From JOPF136 sp963773835 (GTDB lineage Bacteria > Acidobacteriota > Terriglobia > Acidiferrales > UBA7541), in assembly GCA_963773835.1 (NCBI GenBank), contig CAVZCQ010000001.1, positions 1-64,000 of the forward strand: 64,000 bases of DNA, written 5' to 3'. Each line of letters starts with the position of its first letter. Position 1 is the first letter of the stretch. The translations under genes and the position numbers were made by a program. Shown in pieces: positions 17,390 to 25,507 of this stretch. The notes below the pieces were generated by a model. It had not been told where the DNA came from and made no database searches. It saw only the letters and a program-made list of their open reading frames with translations.

Positions 17390-18115
17390 ATGGCAAATAC
17401 ACAGAAAACAGCAGTTGTTACCGGCGCCTCGCAGGGAATCGGGGCGGCATTGGTTGAAGAATTTCTGAAACGAGGGTACAGCGTAGTCGCGAACTCGCGA
17501 AACATTACCAAAGCAAATCCATTCCCGGCGTCCGCGAATCTTGCGCTGATCGATGGAGACATCGGCGACCCGAAAACGGCTGCAAAGATCACAGATACTG
17601 CCGTATCCAGATTTGGCCGCATCGACGTGCTGATAAACAATGCGGGCATTTTTATCCCCAAACCCTTCACCGACTACACGACAGAAGACTTCAACGCGTT
17701 GGTCTCCACGACGCTGGCGGGCTTTCTTTACGTATCCCAGCTATCGGTGAAGCAGATGCTGCGACAGAAGAGCGGCAGCATTGTGAATGTATCAACGACC
17801 CTGGTGGACCACCCGGTGGCAGGCGTCCCAGTGGCCGTCCAAGTTATGGCCAAAGGCAGTTTGGACGCGGTGACACGCGCCCTCGCAATGGAGTACGCAA
17901 AAGACGGCATTCGTGTAAACACGGTTGCGCTGGGCGTGATCAAAACTCCGATGCATAAACCTGAGACCTATGAGTTTCTCAAAGGGTTACATCCCCTCGG
18001 CAGAATGGGTGAAATCAAAGAAGTCGTAGATGCCGTTATCTTCCTGACAGACGCCACGTTCACCACGGGTGAAATCTTGCATGTAGATGGCGGCGCGCAC
18101 GCAGGCAAATGGTGA
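17390..18115 (+). CDS. SDR-family oxidoreductase with non-canonical active site
   Basis: The protein has a Rossmann fold with TGASQGIGAAL at the N-terminus (cofactor loop), NNAG (about residues 84-87) and RVNTVALGVIKTPM. ATG 17390 follows AAGGAG. The catalytic Tyr of YxxxK is absent: the position before the Lys reads QVMAK, so Gln replaces Tyr. Either the chemistry is altered or the enzyme is a variant SDR. It overlaps the RidA-like gene by 7 bp and heads the islet operon opposite the CGNR regulator. Confidence 0.8.
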   Translation: MANTQKTAVVTGASQGIGAALVEEFLKRGYSVVANSRNITKANPFPASANLALIDGDIGDPKTAAKITDTAVSRFGRIDVLINNAGIFIPKPFTDYTTEDFNALVSTTLAGFLYVSQLSVKQMLRQKSGSIVNVSTTLVDHPVAGVPVAVQVMAKGSLDAVTRALAMEYAKDGIRVNTVALGVIKTPMHKPETYEFLKGLHPLGRMGEIKEVVDAVIFLTDATFTTGEILHVDGGAHAGKW

Positions 18116-18597
18116 TCCGGGAAGGCTCTCGGCCTGCCAGCGCCGAACAGCGATTGAAAGAATTTGGCATCCAGCTTCCGGCACCGCCCGAACCGTTTGG
18201 CATCTATGCAGAGGCCGTGCAAACGGGCAATCTGCTTTTTCTGACCGGGATGCTTCCCACGGAAGGCCGCTCGGCGAAATTCGTCGGGCGCGTCGGCGCG
18301 GAACTGGACGTGGAAGCGGGGCGCAAAGCGGCTCGCCTCGCGGCGCTGAACGCCCTGTCTGTCGCGCGGCAGCATTTGGGATCTCTCGACAAAGTGACGC
18401 GGATCGTCCGGCTCGGCGTGTCGGTGGCCACTTCAGGTGATGTCCGCGAACAGCCGAAAGTCGCTGACGGTGCTTCGGAGTTGCTGCAGGACGTGTTCGG
18501 GAAAGACAAGAACCCTTGCCGCCTGGTCTATGGCGTGGCAAGTCTTCCGCTCGGCACCCCGGTCGAGCTCGAAATCATTTTCGAGGTGGCGGCGTAA
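18109..18597 (+). CDS. RidA/YjgF-family protein
   Basis: The 162-residue protein is of the YjgF/RidA fold: GNLLFLTGMLPTEG at the strand-loop, AALNALSVARQHLGSLDKVTRIV helix and GVASLPLGTPVELEIIFEV at the C-terminus. Proteins of this family hydrolyse reactive enamine/imine intermediates. This branch lies nearer the longer YjgH/TdcF-like members. It overlaps the SDR stop codon, so the two are coupled. The substrate is unknown. Confidence 0.8.
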   Translation: MVIREGSRPASAEQRLKEFGIQLPAPPEPFGIYAEAVQTGNLLFLTGMLPTEGRSAKFVGRVGAELDVEAGRKAARLAALNALSVARQHLGSLDKVTRIVRLGVSVATSGDVREQPKVADGASELLQDVFGKDKNPCRLVYGVASLPLGTPVELEIIFEVAA

Positions 18598-18667
18598 GAG
18601 AGGCGCCTTGAGAGAGCATTGCTAGTAGTTTCGCAGGAGATGGCGGCTTTTCGCAAGAGGGGGAATC

Positions 18668-19414
18668 ATGGCGGCGAACATCCAAGGGAAAGTAGTTGTC
18701 ATTACCGGCGCCAGCAGCGGCCTCGGCGAAAGCACGGCGCGCTTTCTCGCCGGGAACGGCGCCAAAGTCGTGCTCGGAGCGAGGCGGAAGGATCGGATCA
18801 ACGCCGTGGTCAAGGACATTACCGCCAAGGGCGGCAGCGCTCTCGGCTTCAAGACCGATGTGACGAACCGCGGCGATGTCGAAGCGTTAGTCGAAGGCGC
18901 GGCGGACAAGCATGGCAGGATCGACGTGATGGTGAACAATTCCGGGATCATGCCCATCGCGCCCATAGCGGCGCTCAAGATCGAAGAATGGGACCGGATG
19001 ATCGATGTGAACATCAAAGGGCTTTTGTACGGGGTGGCCGCAGTGCTCCCGCTCATGCAGAAGCAAAAGCGGGGTCACATCATCAACATCGCTTCTGTCG
19101 CGAGCTTCAAAGTCTTAGCGCCCGGCGGCACCGTTTACAGCGCGACGAAATTTGCCGTGCGGGCGGTGACTGAGGGCCTGCGCCTGGAGCTTAGGGCCGA
19201 CAACATTCGCTGCACCATGATCTCTCCTGGGGCTGTTGCCACGGAACTCCCGGAAGGCAGCTCGGAGGAAGCGACGAGAAAGAATCTGCGCGAGTTCTAC
19301 AAAACGGCTATTCCGGCCGATTCGATCGCGCGCGCGATCGCGTACGCCATCGAGCAACCGGCCGAGGTGGAGGTCGACGAGGTCGTCATCCGGCCAACGA
19401 CGCAGGACTTCTAA
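18668..19414 (+). CDS. Classical SDR-family oxidoreductase
   Basis: The 248-residue protein has cofactor motif TGASSGLG, NNSG at about 90, catalytic Ser in NIASVAS, YSATK (catalytic Tyr and Lys) and the SPGAVATELP loop. ARRKD after beta-2 suggests NADP preference. ATG 18668 follows AGGGGG. In contrast to the first SDR of the cluster, its catalytic tetrad is intact. Confidence 0.85.
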   Translation: MAANIQGKVVVITGASSGLGESTARFLAGNGAKVVLGARRKDRINAVVKDITAKGGSALGFKTDVTNRGDVEALVEGAADKHGRIDVMVNNSGIMPIAPIAALKIEEWDRMIDVNIKGLLYGVAAVLPLMQKQKRGHIINIASVASFKVLAPGGTVYSATKFAVRAVTEGLRLELRADNIRCTMISPGAVATELPEGSSEEATRKNLREFYKTAIPADSIARAIAYAIEQPAEVEVDEVVIRPTTQDF

Positions 19415-19514
19415 CGTGGGGCGCAAAGAGCGCATCGCCACGATCATGACGATCAGGAAACACGAGAAACACTGCGAGCACTGGTGTACGAGTTCGGAGA
19501 AGAGGAGCTAAACG

Positions 19515-20501
19515 ATGCGACATTTCAGCTCGCCCCGTTGGACCCGTTGCTTGCAGGTCTCGGGCATGGTGTTGGTGGTTTCTGTGATGTTCGCACCAAT
19601 TCAATTGCTGGCCCAGACGCCAGGAAAGGAACGTCCCGTGGCACACCCGACTTTCTATCGCGCAATACAGATTGATGGGCTCTCCATTTTTTACAGAGAG
19701 GCCGGGCCGAAAGACGCGCCGACGCTTCTCCTGCTGCACGGACTGCCCTCTTCCTCGCGGATGTTCGAGCCTCTCTTTGCCCGGCTTTCCGATCACTATC
19801 ACCTTGTCGCGCCCGATTACCCCGGCTTCGGACACAGCGACTGGCCCGACCCGAAAAAATTCGCGTACACGTTCGATCATATCGCCGAAACCATGAATCA
19901 CTTCACCGAAGCTCTTGGGCTCTCGCGCTACACGCTTTACATGCAGGACTACGGCGGCCCCGTGGGTTTTCGCATGGCCTTGTCCCATCCGGAGCGGATC
20001 GAGGCACTCATCGTCCAGGACGCCGTGGCGCACAATACAGGCTTGGGAGCGAATTGGAAGACGCGGCGGGCCTTTTGGGCCGATCGCGCCGCCAACGAAA
20101 GCTCGCTGCGCGTAAATCTCCTTTCGCTGGCGACGGCGCGGTCACGCCACGTCGGCGACGATCCCAACCTGGAACGCCATGATCCGGATCTGTGGACCGA
20201 TGAATTCTATTTTCTCAACCAGCCCGGCCAGGTCGAGATTCAAAGCGACCTCTTCTACGACTACCGCACAAACGTCGAGAACTACCCGAAGTGGCAGGCT
20301 TGGATGCGCGAGAAGCAGCCTCGCCTGCTGGTGATCTGGGGTAAATACGAGTCATCGTTCGACGCCTCAGAACCGGAAGCCTATCGCCGCGACGTGCCGA
20401 GCGCTCAAGTTCACATTGTCGACGGCGGTCATTTCGCGCTGGATACCACAGCGGATGAGATTGCGGCGCTTATAGGTCAGTTCATGAAGACGGAGAAATG
20501 A
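19515..20501 (+). CDS. Secreted alpha/beta hydrolase (dehalogenase/epoxide-hydrolase type)
   Basis: The 328-residue protein has an N-terminal signal peptide (hydrophobic VSGMVLVVSVMFAPIQLLAQ), the oxyanion LLLHGLPSSS, and nucleophile elbow MQDYGGPVGF in which Asp rather than Ser is the nucleophile. DGGHFALD carries the catalytic His. Asp nucleophiles are typical of haloalkane/haloacetate dehalogenases and epoxide hydrolases. ATG follows GAGGAG. The stop overlaps the DoxX-like gene start. Confidence 0.8.
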   Translation: MRHFSSPRWTRCLQVSGMVLVVSVMFAPIQLLAQTPGKERPVAHPTFYRAIQIDGLSIFYREAGPKDAPTLLLLHGLPSSSRMFEPLFARLSDHYHLVAPDYPGFGHSDWPDPKKFAYTFDHIAETMNHFTEALGLSRYTLYMQDYGGPVGFRMALSHPERIEALIVQDAVAHNTGLGANWKTRRAFWADRAANESSLRVNLLSLATARSRHVGDDPNLERHDPDLWTDEFYFLNQPGQVEIQSDLFYDYRTNVENYPKWQAWMREKQPRLLVIWGKYESSFDASEPEAYRRDVPSAQVHIVDGGHFALDTTADEIAALIGQFMKTEK

Positions 20502-20986
20502 GTACTGCCATTCGCGAAGCATTGTCCGGTTCGAGGTGGTCAAGGGAGCAAGATTTTATGGGCAAGAGACTCGCACTACCGGCAATTCGCCTGTTGGTCT
20601 CCGTGAATCTTCTGTATGCCGCCATCTTTCTCAAGTTTGCAGGGGTGCCAGATTCGGTGACCCTGTTCACGCAGATGTCGCACGCGGTCCACGGGTTGGT
20701 ATCTCAGCCGGTATTCCGGCTAGGGTCAGGGGTGTTCGAGACGGTGGTGGCGGTTCTGCTCCTGATCCCGAAGACAGCCAGATTGGGAGCGGGTTTGACT
20801 GTTGTGTGGATGACTGCCGTAATTCTCAGTCACATATTCGTGTTGGGATATGGCTGGTTCTTTGTCGATGCACTCATGGTGATGGTGCTGGCCGTCATTT
20901 ATCTCTTGCCGACACGCAGGCAATCCCACTGGGGCAAACCCGAAAGTGTGGGGACGATGGCTGCCGTACAAACGCACAAAAAATAG
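20498..20986 (+). CDS. DoxX-like membrane protein
   Basis: The 162-residue protein has four transmembrane helices (from AIRLLVSVNLLYAAIFLKFAG to FVDALMVMVLAVIYLLP). The pattern is typical of small DoxX/DUF-type quinone-pool proteins. ATG 20498 overlaps the hydrolase TGA. ATG 20558, with GGGAG upstream and immediately before the first helix, is an alternative start. It is the last gene of the islet operon. Confidence 0.7.
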   Translation: MSTAIREALSGSRWSREQDFMGKRLALPAIRLLVSVNLLYAAIFLKFAGVPDSVTLFTQMSHAVHGLVSQPVFRLGSGVFETVVAVLLLIPKTARLGAGLTVVWMTAVILSHIFVLGYGWFFVDALMVMVLAVIYLLPTRRQSHWGKPESVGTMAAVQTHKK

Positions 20987-21230
20987 TGGGGCGAACCGTT
21001 GGAAGCGGTCCCACAACCGCACTCTGCTGCGCGTGCCCTACCCAAATTAGGAAGGACGTTCTAAAAACCGAGCACCATGAACTCGGAGCCTGTGTTGAAA
21101 ACGATGCGATCCCGTTGGACCTACAAACTTGGGTCCAACTTGGGTCCAAAACCCGCCGAAGAACATGGAAAACCGTGGTACAGGACGCAAAACAAAGCTA
21201 GACGGGCCAACCAGATAGTGTGTTTTTCAT
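20987..21230. other. Gene-poor right end of the islet
   Basis: No gene is supported. The direct repeat AACTTGGGTCC/AACTTGGGTCC lies near 21127-21148, similar in position to the paired TGGTACAG words found between the recombinase gene and tRNA-Ala (16110-16130). Both may be arm-type or core-flanking sites of the recombination system. Confidence 0.3.
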
Positions 21231-21281
21231 TGCTTTGCAAGCAGGGGGTCGCCGGTTCGATCCCGGCCACGTCCACCAATC
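21231..21281 (+). repeat. 51-bp direct repeat, copy 2 (att site, partial tRNA-Ala)
   Basis: Identical to 16233-16283 but without the tRNA 5' half, so it is not a functional tRNA. It marks the distal end of the inserted 5-kb segment. Confidence 0.75.
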
Positions 21282-21551
21282 TCAGAGGATGGAAGTTCGA
21301 GGCTTGAGGCGGGAAAGAATCCGGAAAGAACACGGAGAAAAATCGCGAAAAGCTTGCCAACCTCTTACGCTCGCCGCCCCAACCCGCCCCCGCCTGCCCA
21401 TTCTTGTGACCTATCGGTAACCGAAATCGCCGGCCGCCAGCCCCGAATGGTACTTCCGTTCCATCCCGGCCCCACAACTTTCCGCCCAAACTTGGGTATT
21501 ATTCAGCGAACGGTAAGGAAGAACTCATAAGATAAGCAGGAGAGAAGAACA

Positions 21552-22193
21552 ATGACATTCACATGGATGAAGTGGACCGCACTACCCGTTGCCGTGCTGA
21601 TGGCCGCCGGAATCGCCCTGGCCCAGGGCTCCACGCCCTCGACGCCTCCGGCGCAGACCAAGCCTGACCCCACCGTCGCGCAGCGCAAGGAAAACCAGCA
21701 GGACCGCATCGCCAATGGCGTTCAGTCCGGCCAGCTCACTGCCGGTGAAACCGCAAATCTCGAGACCAAGGAAGCTGCCATCAACGGCGAAACCCGCGCC
21801 GACCGCGCCGCCAACGGCGGCAAGCTCACCGCCGCCGAAAGGCAGCAGATCAACCATCAGCAGAACCAGGTTTCTCACCAGATCTACCAGGACAAGCACA
21901 ACGCGAATACCGCCCACTACGGCAACACCGAAGTCGGTCAGCGCCGCGAAAACCAACAGGACCGCATCGCCCGGGGCGTCCGCAGCGGCCAGCTCACCGC
22001 CGGTGAAACCGCGCATCTCGAAAATCAACAGCGGGCCATCAATCATCAGGTGGCTGCAGACCGTTCAGCCAACGGCGGAAAACTCACCCCGGGCGAGCGC
22101 GCCCAGGTGAACCGCGAGCAGAACCACACTTCCCGGAACATCTACCGCGACAAGCACAACGCCGCCAAGCAAGGCGGCAAAGCCAAGCCGTAA
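21552..22193 (+). CDS. Secreted protein with two tandem ~80-residue repeats
   Basis: A signal peptide (MKWTALPVAVLMAAGIALAQ) is followed by two near-identical units of about 80 residues, each with ENQQDRIA, SGQLTAGETA, ANGGKLT and YxDKHNA landmarks. Within each unit the SGQLTAGETAxLE and NGGKLTxxERxxIN parts resemble each other, so the protein may be a four-fold repeat. No cysteines are present. ATG follows AGGAGAG. Function unknown. Ends at a strong terminator. Confidence 0.8.
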   Translation: MTFTWMKWTALPVAVLMAAGIALAQGSTPSTPPAQTKPDPTVAQRKENQQDRIANGVQSGQLTAGETANLETKEAAINGETRADRAANGGKLTAAERQQINHQQNQVSHQIYQDKHNANTAHYGNTEVGQRRENQQDRIARGVRSGQLTAGETAHLENQQRAINHQVAADRSANGGKLTPGERAQVNREQNHTSRNIYRDKHNAAKQGGKAKP

Positions 22194-22219
22194 TTTCCCC
22201 ACTCTACTGGAGTATTCGC

Positions 22220-22253
22220 GAGGCGCTTCCGCATGCCGGAAGCGCCTCTTTTT
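22220..22253 (+). terminator. Intrinsic terminator
   Basis: GAGGCGCTTCCG pairs with CGGAAGCGCCTC (12 bp), followed by TTTTT, 27 bp after the repeat-protein stop codon. Confidence 0.9.
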
Positions 22254-22484
22254 CTTGCCGCCCGGCCGGTGCCGGTCGTTATTTGCCCGTGCGGCTTCGC
22301 ATGTCCGCCCTCCCCGCTCATAGAGAGGCGGACCCGCGCCTGCCCTGAGCCATTGGCGAAGGGTGTCCGCCCTCCCACGCACAGGCGCACCCGTCCCGCG
22401 TCTTTTCACCTATCGGATTCGATTCATGGCGCGGCGGGAGCCGCCTAGAATGTTGCGCAGTGAACGGGATGTGGAAATGCGGGA

Positions 22485-22649
22485 TCAGGCTTGCGATTCG
22501 GAACCGGCAGAGAGAGTCACTTCCTGCTGCGGAGATTCCTCTCCGCCCTGCTTCGCGAGTTTCCTCTGCGCGCGGCGCTCCGCCTTGGCGCGCTGCTTTT
22601 CCAGGCGCTTCATTTCCTTCTGCCGCTTTTGAAATGTAATTCTGGCCAC
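22485..22649 (-). CDS. Small basic coiled-coil protein (54 aa)
   Basis: GTG 22649 follows AAGGAGGGG. The product starts VARITFQKRQKEMKRLEKQR and is almost entirely a Lys/Arg/Glu-rich helix, with an acidic tail. It lies 20 bp downstream of the RRM-protein gene on the same strand, so it is probably co-transcribed. I infer RNA or ribosome association from its charge and neighbour only. Confidence 0.6.
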   Translation of the reverse strand: MARITFQKRQKEMKRLEKQRAKAERRAQRKLAKQGGEESPQQEVTLSAGSESQA

Positions 22650-22669
22650 GGCCCCTCCTTGGTAATTGC

Positions 22670-23044
22670 TTACCAGCGCGGTTCGCGCGGCTGGCGCGCC
22701 GATTCCGCGTAATTTTCGTTCGAGAACCCGCCGCGGTCCCGTCCCCGGCCGCCGCCGCCCCCGCCGCCGCGCGGATTGCCTCGCGGCCCGCCGCGTTCCG
22801 TCCTCGGCCGCGCTTCGTTCACTTTCAGGTTGCGCCCGGCCACTTCCTTGCCGTCAAGTTCCGCAATGGCCTTTGCCGCCGCCTCGTCGCTGGCCAGTTC
22901 CACAAACGCGAAGCCCCGGGCCCGGCCCGTTTCCCGGTCCATGGCCATGTGCACGCGCTGGACTTCGCCGTAAGGCGCAAACAGCGCGCGCAAATCGGCC
23001 TCGCCGGTCTGAAAATTCAAATTCCCCACGAACAGGCTCTTCAT
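22670..23044 (-). CDS. RRM-type RNA-binding protein
   Basis: The 124-residue protein has one RNA recognition motif: RNP2 is LFVGNLNF (residues 4-11) and RNP1 is RGFAFVEL (about residues 43-50). A Gly/Arg-rich tail (RGGPRG, GGGGGGGRGR) follows, as in bacterial cold-induced glycine-rich RNA-binding proteins. ATG 23044 is behind GAGGGAG. Both the small basic gene and the nearby cold-shock gene lie on the same strand, consistent with cold-adaptation RNA chaperones. Confidence 0.85.
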   Translation of the reverse strand: MKSLFVGNLNFQTGEADLRALFAPYGEVQRVHMAMDRETGRARGFAFVELASDEAAAKAIAELDGKEVAGRNLKVNEARPRTERGGPRGNPRGGGGGGGRGRDRGGFSNENYAESARQPREPRW

Positions 23045-23091
23045 GGCTCCCTCACCAGTCTCCAGCGCGGCAAAAAATCTCCCGCGCCGTT

Positions 23092-23420
23092 CTAGTAGTC
23101 TTCCACCGGCTTCCGCGCAAACATGCTTTTTGCTTTCCGCGGCGCGTGCGCGCTGCGGTAGTCCTCGAGTTCCGCGTCCGAAATCCGGTAATGCGTGTTC
23201 GGAGGATGGTTGGCAAACGCCGCCAGCTCGCGCCGCAGCTTCACCGAACAAACGTCCGGCGCATCCTGGTAGCGCACCCGCCGGTCCTGGAACGCCTGGT
23301 TGAGAATCGTCAGCGTGAACTCGCGGGGATCCCCGCGGGTTCCCGCACCGAAAACGTGTATTCGCGCACCAGCGTCTTCGCCTCGAACCCGACAAATTCG
23401 ACTCTGACTTCGGAACTCAT
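23092..23420 (-). pseudogene. Conserved hypothetical gene with a frameshift
   Basis: ATG 23420 opens MSSEVRVEFVGFEAKTLVRE, which stops soon after a CGCGGGGATCCCCGCG stretch. The neighbouring frame continues with EFTLTILNQAFQDRRVRYQD and ends KSMFARKPVEDY at 23092. One missing base near 23335-23350, beside this GC-rich palindrome, explains the break. The full product would be about 109 residues. Function unknown. Confidence 0.55.
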
Positions 23421-23587
23421 CGCCAACACGCCACAGCCGCGTCCGCGTCATTCGTTTCTGCCCGGCGCGCAGCACGCAAGCACACACACGGCTCGCCCGT
23501 GGTGCGCGGCGCGTGATGGGTGTCTTCGCCTTCTTGGAGAGCCTTCAATGAGTCTCCTCGGTTGCTGCCCGGCCCGCCCGGTAATTC

Positions 23588-23615
23588 GGCGAGCCCGCCG
23601 AGAGGCGGGCTCGCC
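23588..23615. terminator. Strong hairpin downstream of csp (no U-tract)
   Basis: GGCGAGCCCGCC and GGCGGGCTCGCC form a perfect 12-bp stem with a 4-nt loop just after the csp stop codon. No T-run follows, so it may stabilise the 3' end rather than terminate by itself. Confidence 0.45.
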
Positions 23616-23623
23616 CATGCTTC

Positions 23624-23827
23624 TTACAGGCTCGATACGTTCGTGGCCTGCAGGCCCTTGGGGCCGGTCGTCACTTCAAATTCGACCGCCTGGCCGTCGT
23701 TCAGCGATTTGTACCCTTCCGACTGGATCGCGGAAAAGTGGACAAAAACGTCCTCACCCGACTGGCGCTGGATAAACCCAAAGCCCTTGCTGGCATTGAA
23801 CCACTTCACTGTTCCTTGTTCTTTCAC
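23624..23827 (-). CDS. Cold-shock protein (CspA family)
   Basis: The 67-residue single OB-fold protein has RNP1 KGFGFIQ and RNP2 VFVHFSAI. GTG 23827 is the start, by analogy with the paralogue at 44783, which also begins with GTG, and there is an AGAGGAAA ribosome-binding site. It likely acts as an RNA/ssDNA chaperone. Its leader shares structure and sequence blocks with the second copy. Confidence 0.92.
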   Translation of the reverse strand: MKEQGTVKWFNASKGFGFIQRQSGEDVFVHFSAIQSEGYKSLNDGQAVEFEVTTGPKGLQATNVSSL

Positions 23828-23990
23828 TGATTTCCTCTTCTTAGTTTGAGCTATTTGGTGTCTCTCTCCACAGCCTCGAGCCATAAACAACAATGGCCTG
23901 CAAGTGTGGACTTGCAGGCCTTCAGAAACTCTAAAGGTTTACAAGAACAACAAACGCAGCATTACTCTAGCACGTCCGGGCGCCTTTCGC
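23828..23990 (-). promoter_or_regulatory. Structured csp 5' leader (copy 1)
   Basis: Reading the minus strand, a GTGCTAGAGT -10 region is followed by TGCGTTTGTTGTTCTTGTAA and CCTTTAGA. Next comes a perfect 10-bp hairpin (23895-23920, stem GGCCTGCAAG), then CAAATAGCTCAAA and AGAAGAGGAAA before the GTG. The same blocks in the same order precede the csp at 44783. Conservation of a long leader suggests temperature- or termination-based control. Confidence 0.6.
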
Positions 23991-24287
23991 CAGCGGAATC
24001 TTTGCCTCCGTTCCTCTGTCTCCCATTGCACCAAGGCCCCAGCGGATGCTGCATTTCTCCCTCTTCGCCGATTTTCGATTTTCGAATTTCGCCTTGAATC
24101 CTTGCGTGCCCTTGTTCCTTCCCTCAATCGGTGCTATAAACGGACTCGCTTCCTCCCTGGTTCGCCCGATCCCCCAAGGTGTTCGAGCGTTCTCCGTGTC
24201 GGGATACCGGACTGCGGCAGGGAGCCGGGTGGTCAGGTCTGAACGAATGTCTCACCCGAGTTTCCCAATCGACACTGTGGAGGAGAG

Positions 24288-25151
24288 ATGAACTTTAGAA
24301 GACTGATGTTTCTCGCTTTGGCGATGTTCTGGAGCGTTTCTGCATACGCCCAGCAGCAATCGCAGCAGCCCCTTACCCACTGGGCCCAATATGCGGTCAA
24401 GCCGGGCAAGGAAGAGGAATTCCTGAACCTGGTAAAGACTGTCGGCCAGCCCGTCCGCGACAAGCTCATGGCCGATGGCGTCGTCCTCGCCTGGGGCGTC
24501 GAGGTTTCCCTTCTTCGCGGGCACGACCCCACCACGCACGCCATCTGGTACACCGTTGCAGATTGGTCTGGCATTGAGAAAGTTGAAAACGGACTCGCGG
24601 CGCAGGTCGCCAAACTCGACGCGGAAGAAGCCAAGCGTGCAGGGGAAGGCAAGAAGAAGGGCGCCAAGCCGGCCGAGAGCACCATGGAGCGCCTCCGCGA
24701 CGCCGTTGACTTCGACAAGACAAAAGACTACGTGACCCGCGACCTCGTCTTCGTCGCCGGGCAAACCATGCCGCCCGCCGGCTCGCTCCCCTACGTCCGC
24801 TACAACTTCGTCAAGGTCAAGCCGGGGAAAGGCGAAGCATTTCGCAACGTCTGGGACAAGTACAATAAGCCCGTCCTCGACAAGCTCGTTGCCGATGGCG
24901 TGGTTCTGGCCTATGGCCTGTCCATTGAGGATGTCAAAACCACCGGCGACTTTACGCACTACGTCTGGTACGCCGTGAATAGCGTCGGCGATCTCGAAAA
25001 GGTCCGCAACGCTTACCGCGCCGACCGCGATCGACGCTCGCACGAGGAGCGCGAGGCCATTAACGAGGCGTTCCTGCACACTCTCGACCCCGACGCCTCC
25101 CGCAACGAGGTGGACCGCTCCGTAATCTTCCACCTCCCCGGTCAAAAATAG
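24288..25151 (+). CDS. Secreted protein with two dimeric alpha/beta-barrel-like repeats
   Basis: The 287-residue protein has a signal peptide (MFLALAMFWSVSAYAQ). Two homologous halves follow, each opening with a YAVKPGKEEEFLN / FVKVKPGKGEAFRN strand-helix and continuing with LMADGVVLAWG / LVADGVVLAYG and an HAIWYTV / HYVWYAV strand. The arrangement resembles ABM/Dabb-type alpha+beta barrels duplicated in one chain. ATG follows GGAGGAG. No catalytic residue is obvious and the function is unknown. Confidence 0.7.
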   Translation: MNFRRLMFLALAMFWSVSAYAQQQSQQPLTHWAQYAVKPGKEEEFLNLVKTVGQPVRDKLMADGVVLAWGVEVSLLRGHDPTTHAIWYTVADWSGIEKVENGLAAQVAKLDAEEAKRAGEGKKKGAKPAESTMERLRDAVDFDKTKDYVTRDLVFVAGQTMPPAGSLPYVRYNFVKVKPGKGEAFRNVWDKYNKPVLDKLVADGVVLAYGLSIEDVKTTGDFTHYVWYAVNSVGDLEKVRNAYRADRDRRSHEEREAINEAFLHTLDPDASRNEVDRSVIFHLPGQK

Positions 25152-25507
25152 CATTCGCAGCGGCGTGCAGCCGTTTCCCGCCAGGTTGCCAGGCAGCCGG
25201 CGCCCCGTCCCGAAGCTTCAGGACTCCGGGCGCCGGCTCGCTTTTCTCCCTCTCTCGATTTCCCTCCCGCCACTCGAAACTGTAATTTTGTCATCCCGAA
25301 TCCTGCGCTTTTTGCAGGATGAGGGACCTGTTTCGCTCCTCGCAGTTCCCGTCCGTCCCATTTTCGTAGCGCGCTCTTCGATCCTTGCCGTCCATGTTCT
25401 CCCACCCGGAACGATCCTCCGTGTTCAGCCGATAGTTACATATTTACTGAGACTATGCGCTCTGACATAATGCCGCCGCTTGTGAAATGCACGCCGGGAG
25501 GAAGCCC
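25152..25507. other. 355-bp intergenic region
   Basis: No gene, RNA or strong promoter is recognised. An AT-rich stretch at 25430-25450 may hold the promoter of the lipase-like gene. Confidence 0.3.

Noticed and set aside
21223..21281. Possible second tRNA-Ala gene
   Set aside because: Only the 3' 51 bases are present; the D-arm and 5' acceptor strand are missing, so it is an att fragment.
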